A stretch of 64,000 nt of DNA, taken from positions 1 through 64,000 of the forward strand of contig JAKSZP010000192.1 of NCBI GenBank assembly GCA_022478985.1, given 5' to 3'. The notes below the pieces were generated by a model, which saw nothing but the letters and a program-made list of their open reading frames with translations, was not told where the DNA came from and did not search any database. Made by a program: the position numbers and the translations under genes. Of the stretch, positions 22,600 to 33,440 are shown in pieces; position 1 is the first letter of the stretch; every line of letters begins with the position of its first letter. Source of the stretch: Massospora cicadina (Eukaryota; Entomophthoromycota; Entomophthoromycetes; Entomophthorales; Entomophthoraceae).

Positions 22600-25300
22600 T
22601 GAGTAGTGATAAATATCACTCTTTCATATTGATAACTCATTTTTATTTGATCATAAGTTGCGTCCCAATAAATATATCATAAGGAAATTTATTTATGGCA
22701 ACTATAGAAGATGAGAAATTAATTTGCCAACTCAAATTGACAGAGAATAGTATGAAACTATCGCCTTAGAGTTATTCAGAATAGCGGTGCTGTATTCTTG
22801 AGTATATTTAAGGTCAGGGGTGAGCTTGATCTTCTTGATGAGATGAGATGAGACAACACTAATTGGGGCCATATCCAAGATAGCCATAACTTGGACCTTC
22901 TGAATTACCTCTTCTACTTTAATAATGGTTCCTTAAACTATGGCGGGAGGGCTAACACCTCTTTAAGGCGAAACTTTGCAATGAGATTTTGGGCAGACTT
23001 ATGATAACTTTTATTAATCTCCATTAGATTGTATATGCTTAAGATGGGTCATATCAACAGGGCAAGGTATTGATCAGCATCTTTATCAATTATCTGAGGG
23101 CACCCAATGACATGAATGAGGTAATTGCCTTCTAGAACCTGGGTGTCATTAATATCTTAAGAGTTCAACTGATCATCAGTACTAAAAAAAAAAATGGCAA
23201 GCTCAGAAATGGCAACCTAGAATATAATAGCTTTTTTCTTGTAAACTCCTTCAGAGTCATTTCAGGAATTTTTATCTATGCATACAAGGTGAACAATAAG
23301 TAATGTTTCACTTTCAGATAATTTAGGTCATTCAGTTTCAAAGGTACCTGACCTTAAGCTGATTGTCCTTTTCCCTGCTCAGCAATGGAAGGGTTCTTCT
23401 TGATACGCAAATCTTCAGTATGGTTTTCTACTTGCAGTAATAAACTTTATCCGCTCCTACTTCTTTGGCTTTGCTTCCTCTACAGTATATACTATAGGCT
23501 TTGTAAAGGAATTTTAAAGAGGTCTTTGGCTTGTGTATATTAACCACTTTGAGCAGGCTTCTTTTATGCTTAAGGTAGAGTTAAACTTTGTTTGACAGAC
23601 GTGACGTGACATACATGGCTAAGTTAGAATTACTATTTAAGCCAGAAGCATTAGAAACTACTGTATCATCTAATGTAAGAATCTTCAAAGTCAACAGCGT
23701 TTAAGCCTTGATATAAAAGCAATTTGCAAATTTGGCCAGGGTTTCATTTTGGTGTAGCGGAATTCTCATAAAGTCCTGTTTCATCATACTCAAGCTTTGC
23801 TTGGAACCAAATTCTTTAATGAGCACTTCCTTCACTGTTCTCAAGTTGTGCAAGTCGTCCATATGAAGTACCATAACCTCTTGATCTATATGTTTTAAAC
23901 AAGATAAAATATGTTTACCCTTTAAAAATCAGTCGCACCTTCCATTATGTCTCATAGATGTAGAGGAAAGATGCGATACTCCCTTCAGCAGGTATAAATT
24001 GTCATTGAAGATAGGTTTAGAGGTAGTGATCTTCAATCTTGTGACAACGTATACTATGCAAGTTTCAATTTAAGTTCTTTTGTTAAAAGTGTCGCTCTGT
24101 TCCTCTGGATGCAAGAGTTGACATATTTGATCCTGTAGAAAATTGAGATATTGCTCCATTTCTTTCAGAGTAAGTCTTGGCGTAACATCAAGCAGATTAA
24201 TTTTCCTTTTGAGAATGATTTTACTATTCTCAAAGTTCTTAACGCGGATGTCCAGATCATGAATTTGATAGCGATTTTTGAGTGGTAAGTTAACAAGAGT
24301 TTGTTTGCATCCTTTAATATAATGCGCTGATTCAAGTTCTCCTTATTCTCTTTGCATTCAATGATTTCATTAGGTTTGTCAATTATGGCTTTCAGCTCTT
24401 ATGTGATAGTGTTCCAACGTTGCCCATCTTCATTGAGGTGATAGTAGATTTGATTGTTGTCTTCTTGACTAGGTGAGTTTGCCTCTAATGTACTCTCCAA
24501 TTTGTTGAGTAACTCATTAATGGAATGAGAAGACACTTGAGTCACATGGTATGTCAGATCCTACTCAACATGGACCACTCAAAAAATAGTGTTGGGAGGC
24601 ACTGATTGAGGTTTGGAGGGTCAATTGGCCTCCAGTTCATCAATTAATTGTAGAGCTTGTTCTAGCTGGGACTCAAGAAGCTTGTCTGTTCTTTCTCATT
24701 GTGAAGGCTAGTAGAAGCTTGAGAAACCAATTTGCCATGAGCTTCAGTTTCTTGTTTTAAGAGCACCTGTGAAAAAACATTTTTAATCTTTTAATATTTT
24801 TTAGTTCTTTAATGATCTTTCAGAGACGCACCTTAGCTTTCTCCACAATTATGATAATACTGGAATCAGTGGTCCCCATTTGGTTATGGATTTGTATAGT
24901 ATGAGAATAATTCACTTCAAATAGATTGGCATACTCCTATACTTTGAGAAACAAAAATATATACCTGTTTGTAAGCCAACTGTAAGGCCCCTGGGTGGTA
25001 ATATGATGGTGGAGTTCCTTGTTATGGACTCTTTATAACTGCACGTTATGGTAAAAAGTTGGGTGTGCAAATTGCAACTAGAAAGATAGATTTGAACTTG
25101 ATCCATAGCTCTCTGGGGGAGCACTGGATTCATATAGATTCATGAGAGTTTTGTCAACAGCAAAAACCCCTTTTGCGTCAGGTTTTTTATCCTGAGGTTA
25201 ATGACTTCATGAAGTGAATCACTCCTCATTCATTGAAAATCCATGTTAGGCGACGAAATTTTGGAACCCCCATTGGACTTTCTTAAATTTCTATAAATAT
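22600..25300 (-). pseudogene. Gypsy G1 gag region, decayed
   Basis: Between the primer-binding site and the protease-RT part only short open pieces remain. Near 23460-23380 the minus strand reads YYCK...NHT...KKNPS, which resembles a degraded CCHC nucleocapsid knuckle. The first possible gag codons are near 25240 (an ATG in CTAACATGGATTTTC). Assignment rests mainly on position. Confidence 0.45.
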
Positions 25301-25432
25301 GATGATGGGTGTACTTCCATTTGTTCATCTTCTTCACCACTTCCGTTGTGCACCCAGTGAGTGACACTATAAGCCAGATGACCTTCCATGATGTGATCAA
25401 TTAGGTGCAGATATTGTTAAGCGTTGGCTGAG

Positions 25433-25450
25433 CCCCTGTAGTGTGCACCA
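25433..25450 (-). promoter_or_regulatory. Gypsy G1 primer-binding site
   Basis: Three bases inside the 5' LTR end, the minus strand reads TGGTGCACACTACAGGGG. It starts with TGG, as a site pairing with a tRNA CCA end must. Gypsy B has the related TGGCGCTCACTACAGGGG in the same place, so the sequence is conserved between two families, which supports a real primer site. The tRNA is not identified. Confidence 0.65.
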
Positions 25451-25453
25451 GAC

Positions 25454-26663
25454 TGTTAGGATTCCATTTTAATGGCTTGATGACTCTGTACCCAAGAAGA
25501 CCAACAATTAATACTTGAAGCAGTCTAAGACTCATAACTATAAAATAAATTTTAAGGGTGCCAAGTCATGCTTAGGTCCCATAAGATAGAATATCTATCC
25601 TATGGTAAGTATGGCTAAATGGCCTTATTGAAGTCAAGTACCAAAAAGAGGCATAAAATCAATGATATCTTTATTTTAGTATATAATAGGGTTTTTAAAT
25701 GTGATATTTAACAATATAAACCCCCAAAAGAATAGTACTAATAAAAAATGATAGAGGGGTGTTGTATTTTGGGCGCAGGAGATGCTCGCTTGGTGCTTGC
25801 TTTACTAAAACCCAACAATAGAGTATTGATAACACTAATATAATAAAAATAATTAAACTTTTAAAGAGTTAGAAAGTTAGGGTTTTAAAGTTTTTATTAA
25901 GTGCTGTGGGGGATAAGAGAAAACAAACCTCTCAATCTCAGACCATTCAGTATTTAACTGTGTCAAGGGTCAAGGGAAATCTAATGATAAGTTTAGAATA
26001 GCTTAGACTAGTCTAAATTAGGAAATATGGGATTTTAGCCTATTGAGACTCAGAGAACTCACTTCACTTAGGCTGAACAATGGATGGGGAATTATTTTGG
26101 GGCAAGACATACCTGTGGGGTAATAACAACATATTAGCCAAATCTCTAGCAAAAATATTGCACCTTGGGGGACCCCCAACACGCCTATAAAAGGGGTGGT
26201 CCCCGTGTAAGTGCTTAATGGGACTAGTAGTGGCTGGGGGAGATTCATCCGATGGACGTCCCAGAGTCCACTGTGTGGTTGGAGTAATTTGCCTGCTTAA
26301 ATTAGTGTTATTTTCCCATGAGGTATTTAAAATAGTGTTACCCCAATTTGTGGGGTTCCACTGAGTATTAGCCAGGGTCTTTTGGCTGATAAAATTATTA
26401 TTAGTATTTAAATTGATATTAGCAGCATTGGGGACCTGTAAATGTCTGACACTTCCCCTCTTCAGCTGATTTTGACCCACAACATTCTTATCTGAAAGCT
26501 AGGAGGGCAAATGTCCGACAAGGGGGAAATCTGAAAGGGAGGCTCTTGGCCAGGCGATGCATCCAGATTATATAATGCCATTGTAGCATATCTTTGATAG
26601 GGTAAAAAAGAATATCTGATGAATGTACCAGGTGGATGAGACTTGGTATTACTTATATTGATC
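25454..26663 (-). repeat. Gypsy G1 5' LTR, proximal part
   Basis: It starts TGTTAGGATTCC next to the primer-binding site and aligns with the left LTR up to about 25730 and again from about 26530 to 26663. The interval 25730-26530 does not match the left LTR. LINE C then interrupts the LTR, which resumes at 33139. Confidence 0.7.
25730..26530 (-). other. foreign segment in the G1 LTR with a 138-codon open frame
   Basis: This stretch replaces the corresponding part of the G1 LTR. On the minus strand 26480-26064 is open for 138 codons and encodes an Asn/Thr/Gln/Pro-rich polypeptide (QVPNAANINLNTNN..., TPTTQWTLGRPSDE...). An uninterrupted frame is unusual among these decayed elements. Its style resembles the N-terminal low-complexity parts of LINE ORF1 and a broken frame at 42144-41866 inside Gypsy B. 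A 15-bp odd palindrome (TTGGGGG-A-CCCCCAA) sits at 26165-26179. No function can be assigned. Confidence 0.4.
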
Positions 26664-26678
26664 ATTGGGCAGCTTCTT
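26664..26678 (+). repeat. probable target-site duplication of LINE C, left copy
   Basis: ATTGGGCAGCTTCTT differs at one base from ATTGGGCAGTTTCTT at 33124-33138. The left copy is followed by a T7 run, the complement of the LINE C poly-A end. The flanking G1 LTR is contiguous if the two sides are joined across LINE C. Confidence 0.75.
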
Positions 26679-26885
26679 TTTTTAGTACTAGATGGTCCCA
26701 ACCTGAGGGGGATTCATCAATGTTTATTGAATTACGCCTGGGCTCCTAAGAGCCTGAGGCGAGGGAAGGAGGAGGAGGCATCAAGAAAGGGAGGGGTTTG
26801 CGCGCCAGAGCCGTGCTGCAGTGACAACTGAACGGGGGAGGGTTGGCGACATAGTGCAGAGCTTCAGGGCCATCTCAAAGTGTAG

Positions 26886-27740
26886 CTAAAAGCGGGTGAT
26901 CATGTGTGGAAGGGTCCACACCTTCTGGTCAAAGGCAGCACGAAGGAAGGAGTTATGGATGGTCCATATGGCTGTGGCATAGGCGAGGATACAGAGGGCT
27001 CGGTGGCAGCCAGGAAATGTCTGCTCAAACATGAGGTCTTGCACAGGGTGTCCAGACCAGGGTTGAGCATGGAGGAGCGCGCGGGCCTTTGGCCAAAATG
27101 CGGCGACACCTGGACAGGTGAAAAAATGATGGAGGTGGGAGTCAATAGGCTCCACACAGCGGGGGCAGCTTCAGTGCTGGAAGGTAGGGCCAGTTTGGTC
27201 CCCTGTCCTGTATGAACAGTGGAGCACCCTCTATAAGGTGTTGGACACCTTTGCTGACAGAATGGGGTGATAGACGTCCTTCCACAATTCCTTGAGGTCA
27301 AATCTCACGGAGGAAGGGAGGAGCTCAAGGAGTCTTGGGCGGATGGGAGAATGATCTTGGGGGTTGAGGCGAGTTGTGACAACTTGTCCATTGTGCACAA
27401 TTGCATGGCTCCGGGGGCTGAAGCCAGGGCCTTCCCTTCTGTATGGGAAGGCATGGTGGATCCGCGCGCCTACTCGTTTCAGGGTAAGGAGAGCCTGGTT
27501 CCTTTAGGGGGATGAGGATGGTTTCAGGCGATGGCCTGGGTGGTTTGTGAGCCACTCCCCTAATGAGGTCAGAGATGCTCTAGGAAGACCCAGGGCTGCT
27601 GACACTGACTGGCGGAGGGCGGGCGCCCATTGGGGCATGGGTGTCGCGTCCCAGCAGACAATCGGCCATAGGAACTTCAGGAAGATTGTGGTGGCGTGGG
27701 ATCGCGTGTCCAGAAGCCCTAGGCCCCCTTCATTGCAGGG
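26886..27740 (-). pseudogene. LINE C ORF2 C-terminal part with zinc motif
   Basis: After the RT frame a TGA precedes PCNEGGLGLLD (near 27740-27710), the conserved post-thumb segment. Further on the frame reads SCPRC...HLHHFFTC, a C-x2-C-x9-H-x3-C motif identical in spacing to the one ending LINE A ORF2. ORF2 ends with LPHMITRF and TAG at 26888-26886. TAA, TAG and TGA stops and frame shifts interrupt it. No RNase H is visible. Confidence 0.75.
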
Positions 27741-28691
27741 TCAGGCAATGGTTGAGAGGGCCATTGGTGGATGGTTTGAGCCCCAGATCCAACAGCGGAG
27801 GAGTACATTGAGCCGCGTATAAAAGGCATCTGTGAATGGGCAGATGTGCGCTAGGAACCAGACTTTGGAGAGGAGGAACACATTGGCCATCAGAGCTTGA
27901 CCCTGGGGTGTGATGTGCTGCTGGTTCCAGCTGGCAATCCTGGAGTTAACTGCTGCGAGGAGAAAGTCCTCATTGTCTTTTAGCGCAACTCCTTGTTGGT
28001 TGGTGAGAACGCCCAAGTGACGGAAGGTACCGCGCACAGGTTCAATACCAAATGGTGGGGGGAAGGTGGGGGAGCCGACCTGTACAACTGTTGTCTTGGA
28101 GGTGTTGACCATTGCGTTGGACGCCTTGGTGTACCTCTCAATGGTCACAGCAGCGAGGGCAACATCTCCAGGGCAGCCAAATGCAATGGCGGTTTCATCT
28201 GCAAATGCCATGGTGCGTGTGGGGGCTTTACCTGGGACCAGAATCCCTGTTAGCTTGTCCTGTAAGGAGGCCAAGAGGGGGTCAAGGATGATGTTAAAAA
28301 GGATAGGGCTCAGGGGGTCCCCTTGCCGGAGACCTTGTCCAACTGGTACTGCCACTGTAAAACCCATTGGCGCCAGGACTCTAGTGTGGAGCTGGTCATA
28401 GAGCGCTAATATCCAGCGCCTAGCTGCTAGGGGGAGATGGAAGCGTGCCAGGGAAGCATCAGTATACTTCCAGGCCACCCGGTCATATGCTTTCTCCATA
28501 TCCAGGAGAGCCACAAAGCCATTCACCTTATGAGAGTTAGCAGTCAAAGTCACGTTAAGGTCATTATAGTTGTCCCATAATGACCTCCCCGGACTAAAAC
28601 TGTGCTGGGATGGGGAGAGGCGAGGTGACACCCATTTGGTGATGCGGTTGGCCAGAAGCTTTGTGAAGAGCTTGTGGTCTATGTTGATCAA
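27741..28691 (-). pseudogene. LINE C ORF2, reverse transcriptase core
   Basis: An uninterrupted 317-codon frame holds LFTKLLANRITKWV, FVALLDMEKAYDRVAW (first catalytic Asp), GQGLRQGDPLSPILFN and AFADETAIAF. The last has F-A-D-E at 28205-28194 where an active enzyme has F-A-D-D. The preceding finger motif (LKAPGPDGIPFEVY) is in the adjacent piece, one frame away. The domain is L1/Tad-like. The Asp to Glu change at the second active-site carboxylate would be expected to cripple polymerase activity; sequencing error or a single G/T difference could also explain it. Confidence 0.88.
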
Positions 28692-29413
28692 CGCTATAAG
28701 CGCCAGTTCGCCAGGTTCTCACGGTCTGACTTCTTGTGAATGAGGGTCGTGATTGAGCCTCTGGAGTCGGGGAGGACCTCGCCATTCACCAAGAGTGCAG
28801 CGAAGAGGTCGCGGAGGGTTCTGGCTATCACCGCAGGTTCCAGAAGGTACACCTCGAAGGGTATTCCGTCTGGGCCTGGGGCTTTAAGCCGTGGGGATTT
28901 CAGAAGGGTTTCCATCACCTCCTGGATGGAAATAGGCGCCAGTAGAGCCTCATCAGCCCGTGGGTCAATGGGCTGCTCTGGAGCCCGCCACAGGAAGTCT
29001 TGGCTGTCTGACGGGTCCACCTGGGTGGCATGGAAGAGGCTGGAGTAGAAGCGGTGTAGTTCCTGCGTGATTTCCTCCTTATCCGAAGTGGTTGTAGTGC
29101 CAATCTTCAGTGCAGTAATATCCTGTGCTGTTTACCGGGCTTTCTGTTTCTGAAAGAAGAAGTGGGTGGGGCGTTCCCATTGAGCATAGTAACGAGATGT
29201 TGTAAAGTTTGCTGCCCGTTCTTCCTGCAGTGTGAGCTCCAAGTGGAGTGCTTCCTGCGCCGCTTCCCAGTCTTTTGGCCATCTGGGAGAGGGCGAAGGC
29301 TGGCAGTTTCGCCAGATGTCTGATTCTGGCTTCCGCCCTTTTGACTCTGACGCGAGCTTCAGTCATCTGGGCTTTGGCACAGTTGTAAGCAACGCGGGTG
29401 ATGCCCTCCTTGG
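28692..29413 (-). pseudogene. LINE C ORF2 linker and RT fingers
   Basis: This piece joins endonuclease to RT. It reads AYNCAKAQMTEARVRVKRAEARI (a charged helix), then RYYAQWERPTHFFFQK with a TAA soon after, then QEVMETLLKSPRLKAPGPDG. It changes frame near 29450, 29270 and 28693. The motif A(P)GPDG is the typical start of LINE RT. Confidence 0.75.
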
Positions 29414-30271
29414 TCACCGCCCATCTAGCCTTGTGGTCAAGCAGGTGGGGTGGGGAAAGGTGAGAGTCTCCCGGATGGTCATAGACAGCTTCTCCTTAGT
29501 AAAGGGGTTGTTGAGAAGAGCTGGGGCAACCCTAGGCCAGAACCTACACGACGGTCTAAGTGTGGTGGTGAGGACAACGGTGAGTGACCTGTGATCACTC
29601 AGATGGTTGTCACAAGAGATGGGAGAGGAGATGCGGCCAATTAACAGGGGGCCAATCAGTGCCATATCTATGCGTGACGCTGACCGGAAAGCTCTTCCAT
29701 CATACTGGATCCTAGTCATGCAACCTAGGCCAGATGCGGAGGGTGGAAGCGCATCTATAAAGCCACTCAGGCGAAGAAAATCCTGGAAACGACTTGATCC
29801 AGGGCGTTCCTTTGCTGCAGGGGGGTAAGAGTCACAGACGCGAATTATGGTTGTGTTAAAATCTCCTAATAGGACTGTATTCCGTGGGAGATTGAGTTGG
29901 ACGAGCTCTTCCAAGAGCCGATTTTGCTCCTGACCTGCATTAGGCAGGTAGATGCTTGCAGCGAAGAAAGAGAAGTCAGGAGTGGTGAGTTTGGCCAGTA
30001 TGAGGCGGCCACCTAGATATTGTGAAAAGGAATGGGTTTTAACCCGGGGATTCAAAACAATAAGGGCGGCATGGTTTGTCCAGAAGGAGTTGCCTCCAAA
30101 CTGTTCATTCCATGCAGATTGTTCATGGGGGAGGATATGGGGCTCCTGGACAGCAGCGATGTCAATTTGTGCTGACCTGAAGTTGCAGAGGAGGCGGGCT
30201 CTCTGCTTAAATTCCCACAACCCATTCGCGTTGATGGATTGCAGGGCCAGAGTGCTGCCATGGGGACTCAT
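29414..30271 (-). pseudogene. LINE C ORF2, AP endonuclease domain (intact frame)
   Basis: From the ATG at 30271 the frame is open for 285 codons. All endonuclease landmarks are readable: INANGL near the start, AAVQEPH, ASIYLPNAG, LLGDFNTT, SRIDMALI and LSDHRSLTV. The frame ends at a TGA caused by a frameshift into the linker. The start is 37 bp after the ORF1 stop, a spacing compatible with termination-reinitiation in two-ORF LINEs. ORF2 as a whole is broken downstream, so it is annotated as a pseudogene. Confidence 0.85.
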
Positions 30272-30308
30272 AGCTGTTGCCCTCCATGTCCTGGGGGGTT
30301 GCCAGCGC

Positions 30309-33031
30309 TTAAACCTGCTTTTGTGAGGCGGCTAGTTTTGAGTCCTTTAGCTTGACTATTAGCTGCAATCCGTGAGGAGCGTCGAGGGTTCTGAGGGGAA
30401 GGAGATGGTGGGGGGCGGAGGACCCATTAAGCCAGCCTAGGATGCTGCCCCCACTCCGTTGTAGGGGAAGGACCTGAGGGTGCTCAATGATGACCTCCGC
30501 GGTGTCCCCATTTGATGAGTCTGAGTCTATATTAACTTTCTCCAACACTGCAAAGGATCCGCATGAAATGGACTGTGGGGTTGGGGTAGGACTCTTTGAG
30601 GTGGCACTTCTACCGCAGGCCGCAGGTTGCCAGTCCATGCTGGTGGGCATAGCTCCATTGGGAGCTGAGGGTTGATGCGATAAATCGCTGGTGGAGGTTG
30701 GTGGGGGTGCCGCAGAGCCCTGAGTGGGGGTAGCTGACGATGGGCACCCTGTGGGAGATGCCTTGCGCTTAGTGAGAGAGGGAGTTGACTCTGGGAGATT
30801 GGAGGGGGTGCCCACTGGAAGGGGAGCATGAGCGCGAAGGTATCCCATACCAATAGTGGGGTTAGCTGTTTCAACTGCTAGGCGTAATGCCTCAGGGGAC
30901 AGGTCTTGAACGGGAACCCATCGTGTGGGTTGTAGAATTGCTGCTGCGGCCACGTGAGATCGTTTTTGGCCTGGTTTAGGCCCCTGGGTGGTGGCTAAGA
31001 GGGCTTGTTTTCGAGCTGTGCAGCCACTATACAAGTGTCCAAGGGCGTTACACCATGAACACCGGGGGCGCGCCTGATCAGGGTCAACAAAAAAGATCTC
31101 AGGGAATGCCCCAACTACTGCCACACGAGTAATAACCTCAATGTTGCGGGATACAGTGGGGGAGGTGATGAATGACGCCCTAGAAGTGCGAGCTCTTTGA
31201 GTGGGAGCATAATAGGAGGGGACACTAAAGTCCACTGAAAGAACAGACCCAAACTCCATTAAACCACGATGGAGCGCCAGTTTAAGAGACTCAGGATCAA
31301 CAGTCGTTGGTAGGTTGGAAAAAGTAACCCATGAAATTTTCTCCAGGTGAGAGCATGTGCGGGAGATGCAAAAAGATATACGCGTAATAATGACCTGGAG
31401 GGTGGCAGCATGGTTAGCAAGGGCAGCTTCAGTGAAGCCCACATCGATATAGTGGCCCTCCACTGATTCATGGATGGTGGTGTTAATTAGAAATGTCTCC
31501 ACAATCGCTGCAAAGTATGAGAATTAATCCTCTGTATAGAATTCAACAGGGTTATGCCCATAATAAAGGCGAATTGCATGGGAGAGAGTTGAGCGAGGTA
31601 GAGCTTTTTGCGCTCTAGTTTCGGCCCATTTCTTCTTAACATCAGCAATAAACGCCACTTCACGGGGATCAGCTTTGGGTAGCGTTGGTGCTATAGGTTT
31701 TTGCCACGCCCCAGTGGCTCCTTTGGTACGTTTGTGTTTGCTTTGGGCTGCAATTGTGGGTTGAGTGTGAGCTGGTGGTTTGGACAAGTTTGCAGAGTTC
31801 CCTTGTTGCTGGAATGTTACAGCAGTTGCTGGCGTCATATTGAATTGAGGGGTGGATTGTTGGGCCTCGCTAAATTGGGGAGGCCCATTCAGATTGGAAT
31901 TAACTGCAGCCAATTGGGAGGAGGGCGATGTTTCATCACCATCCCAATCTATTTGGGTAAATTCAGTCCGAGTATTTGCTGTGATTTTGTGGGCAAAACT
32001 CACTAGCTGATTGGTGAATTGGTCGTTTTCAGCATATGGAGATAAAGTGCCGACTTGAGAAGTGCCAATTATAGGGTTTAAATGGGACGGGTGAGATTGG
32101 AACTGGTGTGAAGTTCCAAAATCCGAACCATTTAAATCCTCATTGGGAAGAGTAGATTGTACCAATTTGGTGCTTAGTGAACCAGAATGTGTGGCTAATC
32201 CAACCTTACATCTGAGGGTTTGGGGGCCAGGTAATTGTTGGGCCTCACTAAATTGGGGAGGCCCATCCAGATTGGAATTAACTGCAGCCAATTGGGAGGA
32301 GGACGATGTTTCATCACCATCCCAATCTATTTGGGTAAATTCAGCCTGAGTATTTGCTGTGATTTCGTGGGCAAAACTCACTGGCTGATTGGTGAATTGG
32401 TCGTTTTCAGCATATGGAGATAATGTGCCGACTTGAGAAGTGCCAAGTATGGGGTTTAAATGGGACGGGTGAGATTGGAACTGGTGTGAAGTTCCAAAAT
32501 CTGAACCATTTAAATCCCCATTGGGAAGAGTAGATTGTCCCAATTTGGTGCTTAGTGAACCAGAATGTGCGGCTAATCCAACCTTACATCTGAGGGTTTG
32601 GGGGCCAGGTAGCTGGGTATCGCCCCTCATGGGGGGAGCCAGAAACACGGCGTCAGCAATAATAGATGGGGCTGAATTAGCTGACACAATGGGGGAGGTG
32701 AATGCCTGGATGGGCTGAGTTGCATTCAACTGAGCAGACGCCATTAAAACAGCTTGGGTGATGGCCTCCTTGGTTGGAGGGGGCCCAGCGGGTTATGGGA
32801 GGTACCGCACGCAGAGCTGTTGGGCGTGCAGGTTGCAGAAGTGCGATCAGGTGAACTGGCGCTAGTTGAAGTAGCTCCAGGTTGGGGGGTGGTGCCTGCT
32901 TTCATGGCCACTGCTTGAGAGCGGGTGATTCTGGTTGACCCTGAGGTGGGTAACCAAGGGTTGCTTTGTTTGGGGGTGGTGCTGGCTCATTTGGCAGAGC
33001 CCGCGGGTTCTTTTGAGGGGTTTCCCGCCAT
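30309..33031 (-). pseudogene. LINE C ORF1 with CCHC knuckle, nearly intact
   Basis: The most 5' start is the ATG at 33031 (MAGNPSKEPAG...). The frame meets TGA at 32989-32987, needs one frame change before 32744, is then open for 406 codons to a single TAA at 31526-31524, and continues in the same frame for 397 more codons to 30309. In order one sees a Ser/Thr/Pro-rich N-terminus, a tandemly duplicated 126-residue unit, the conserved AIRLYYGHN and WVTFSNLPTTVDPE core, the knuckle C-S-W-C-x4-H-x4-C, and a Pro/Ser-rich tail. LINE B and A share the core and knuckle. It probably coats the element RNA. Confidence 0.85.
31861..32616 (-). repeat. 378-bp in-frame tandem duplication in LINE C ORF1
   Basis: 31861-32238 and 32239-32616 are consecutive copies differing at about 14 of 378 positions. 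The unit is exactly 126 codons, so the frame is kept. Each copy encodes LPGPQTLRCKVGLA...GSDFGTSHQFQSHPSH...DWDGDET, an acidic, Ser/Asn/Gln-rich segment of the N-terminal region. Five of the differences are transitions at CpG sites. Confidence 0.92.
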
Positions 33032-33123
33032 ATTTGCTAATAGTTTTTGGAGGTCTGTTGTGGAGCTAAATTTCAAGGCTGAATTTATTTTCGAAAAGTG
33101 ATGCTAAGCAGAAAGATAAGCTT

Positions 33124-33138
33124 ATTGGGCAGTTTCTT
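33124..33138 (+). repeat. probable target-site duplication of LINE C, right copy
   Basis: ATTGGGCAGTTTCTT, one mismatch to 26664-26678. It borders the presumed 5' end of LINE C, about 93 bp upstream of the ORF1 ATG. Confidence 0.7.
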
Positions 33139-33440
33139 AATTCTTACCTTTTTGCATTTACATCTTGATTTTCTGAATAAATGCCACTTAGTGTAATGGT
33201 TGCCTAAAGTTTTGATTATCCTTCATTTTAATTAAAAAAAATTTTCTCAGGTTTTCTGGGCTCAAATTGGTTCAGTTAAACTTTCCTAGTTTTGAATTAG
33301 CCTTACCAACTATCAATATTCCATATGATTAAATTGATGTGACTTCTTTAACCCCCTTCTTAGGTCTAGGCTTGATCCTCTCATAGAAGTTAAAAGATCA
33401 ATATTTTCCATTTGTTTAATATCCTGATATCTGTCTCTGA
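33139..33440 (-). repeat. Gypsy G1 5' LTR, distal part
   Basis: It continues the G1 LTR beyond LINE C and aligns with about 19170-19470 of the left LTR: CCAC(C)TAGTGTAATG, AT(G)TTGCCT, CCTTCATT, the GCTCAAAT block, GCCTTAC and ACTATCA blocks. The outer end is uncertain because the first LTR of Gypsy A begins in the same neighbourhood. Confidence 0.65.

Larger units (their letters stand above)
26679..33123 (-). mobile_element. LINE C, nearly complete non-LTR retrotransposon
   Basis: The 6.4-kb GC-rich element lies on the minus strand with ORF1 (33031-30309), a 37-bp gap, ORF2 (30271-26886) and a 0.2-kb 3' part ending in A7 next to the probable duplication. All domains of a two-ORF LINE are there: CCHC in ORF1; endonuclease, RT and C-terminal zinc motif in ORF2. 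A handful of stops and frameshifts and a changed RT catalytic residue disable it. It interrupts the 5' LTR of Gypsy G1, so it is younger than G1. Confidence 0.9.
18563..33440 (-). mobile_element. Gypsy G1, Ty3-type LTR retrotransposon split by LINE C
   Basis: On the minus strand the order is 5' LTR (33440-33139 plus 26663-25454), primer-binding site, gag, protease region, RT, RNase H, integrase and 3' LTR (19470-18563). The two LTRs align over most of their length, for example GGCCAGGCGATGCATCCAGA at 19046 and 26549, and the TAGTGTAATG...TTGCCT block at 19220 and 33189. The right LTR is interrupted by LINE C and by a roughly 0.8-kb foreign segment at 25.73-26.53 kb. All reading frames are broken. 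Confidence 0.8.

Noticed and set aside
26904..30326. Many plus-strand open frames of 60-125 codons opposite LINE C.
   Set aside because: They are antisense shadows of the GC-rich LINE C ORF2. The minus strand carries the endonuclease, RT and zinc motifs.
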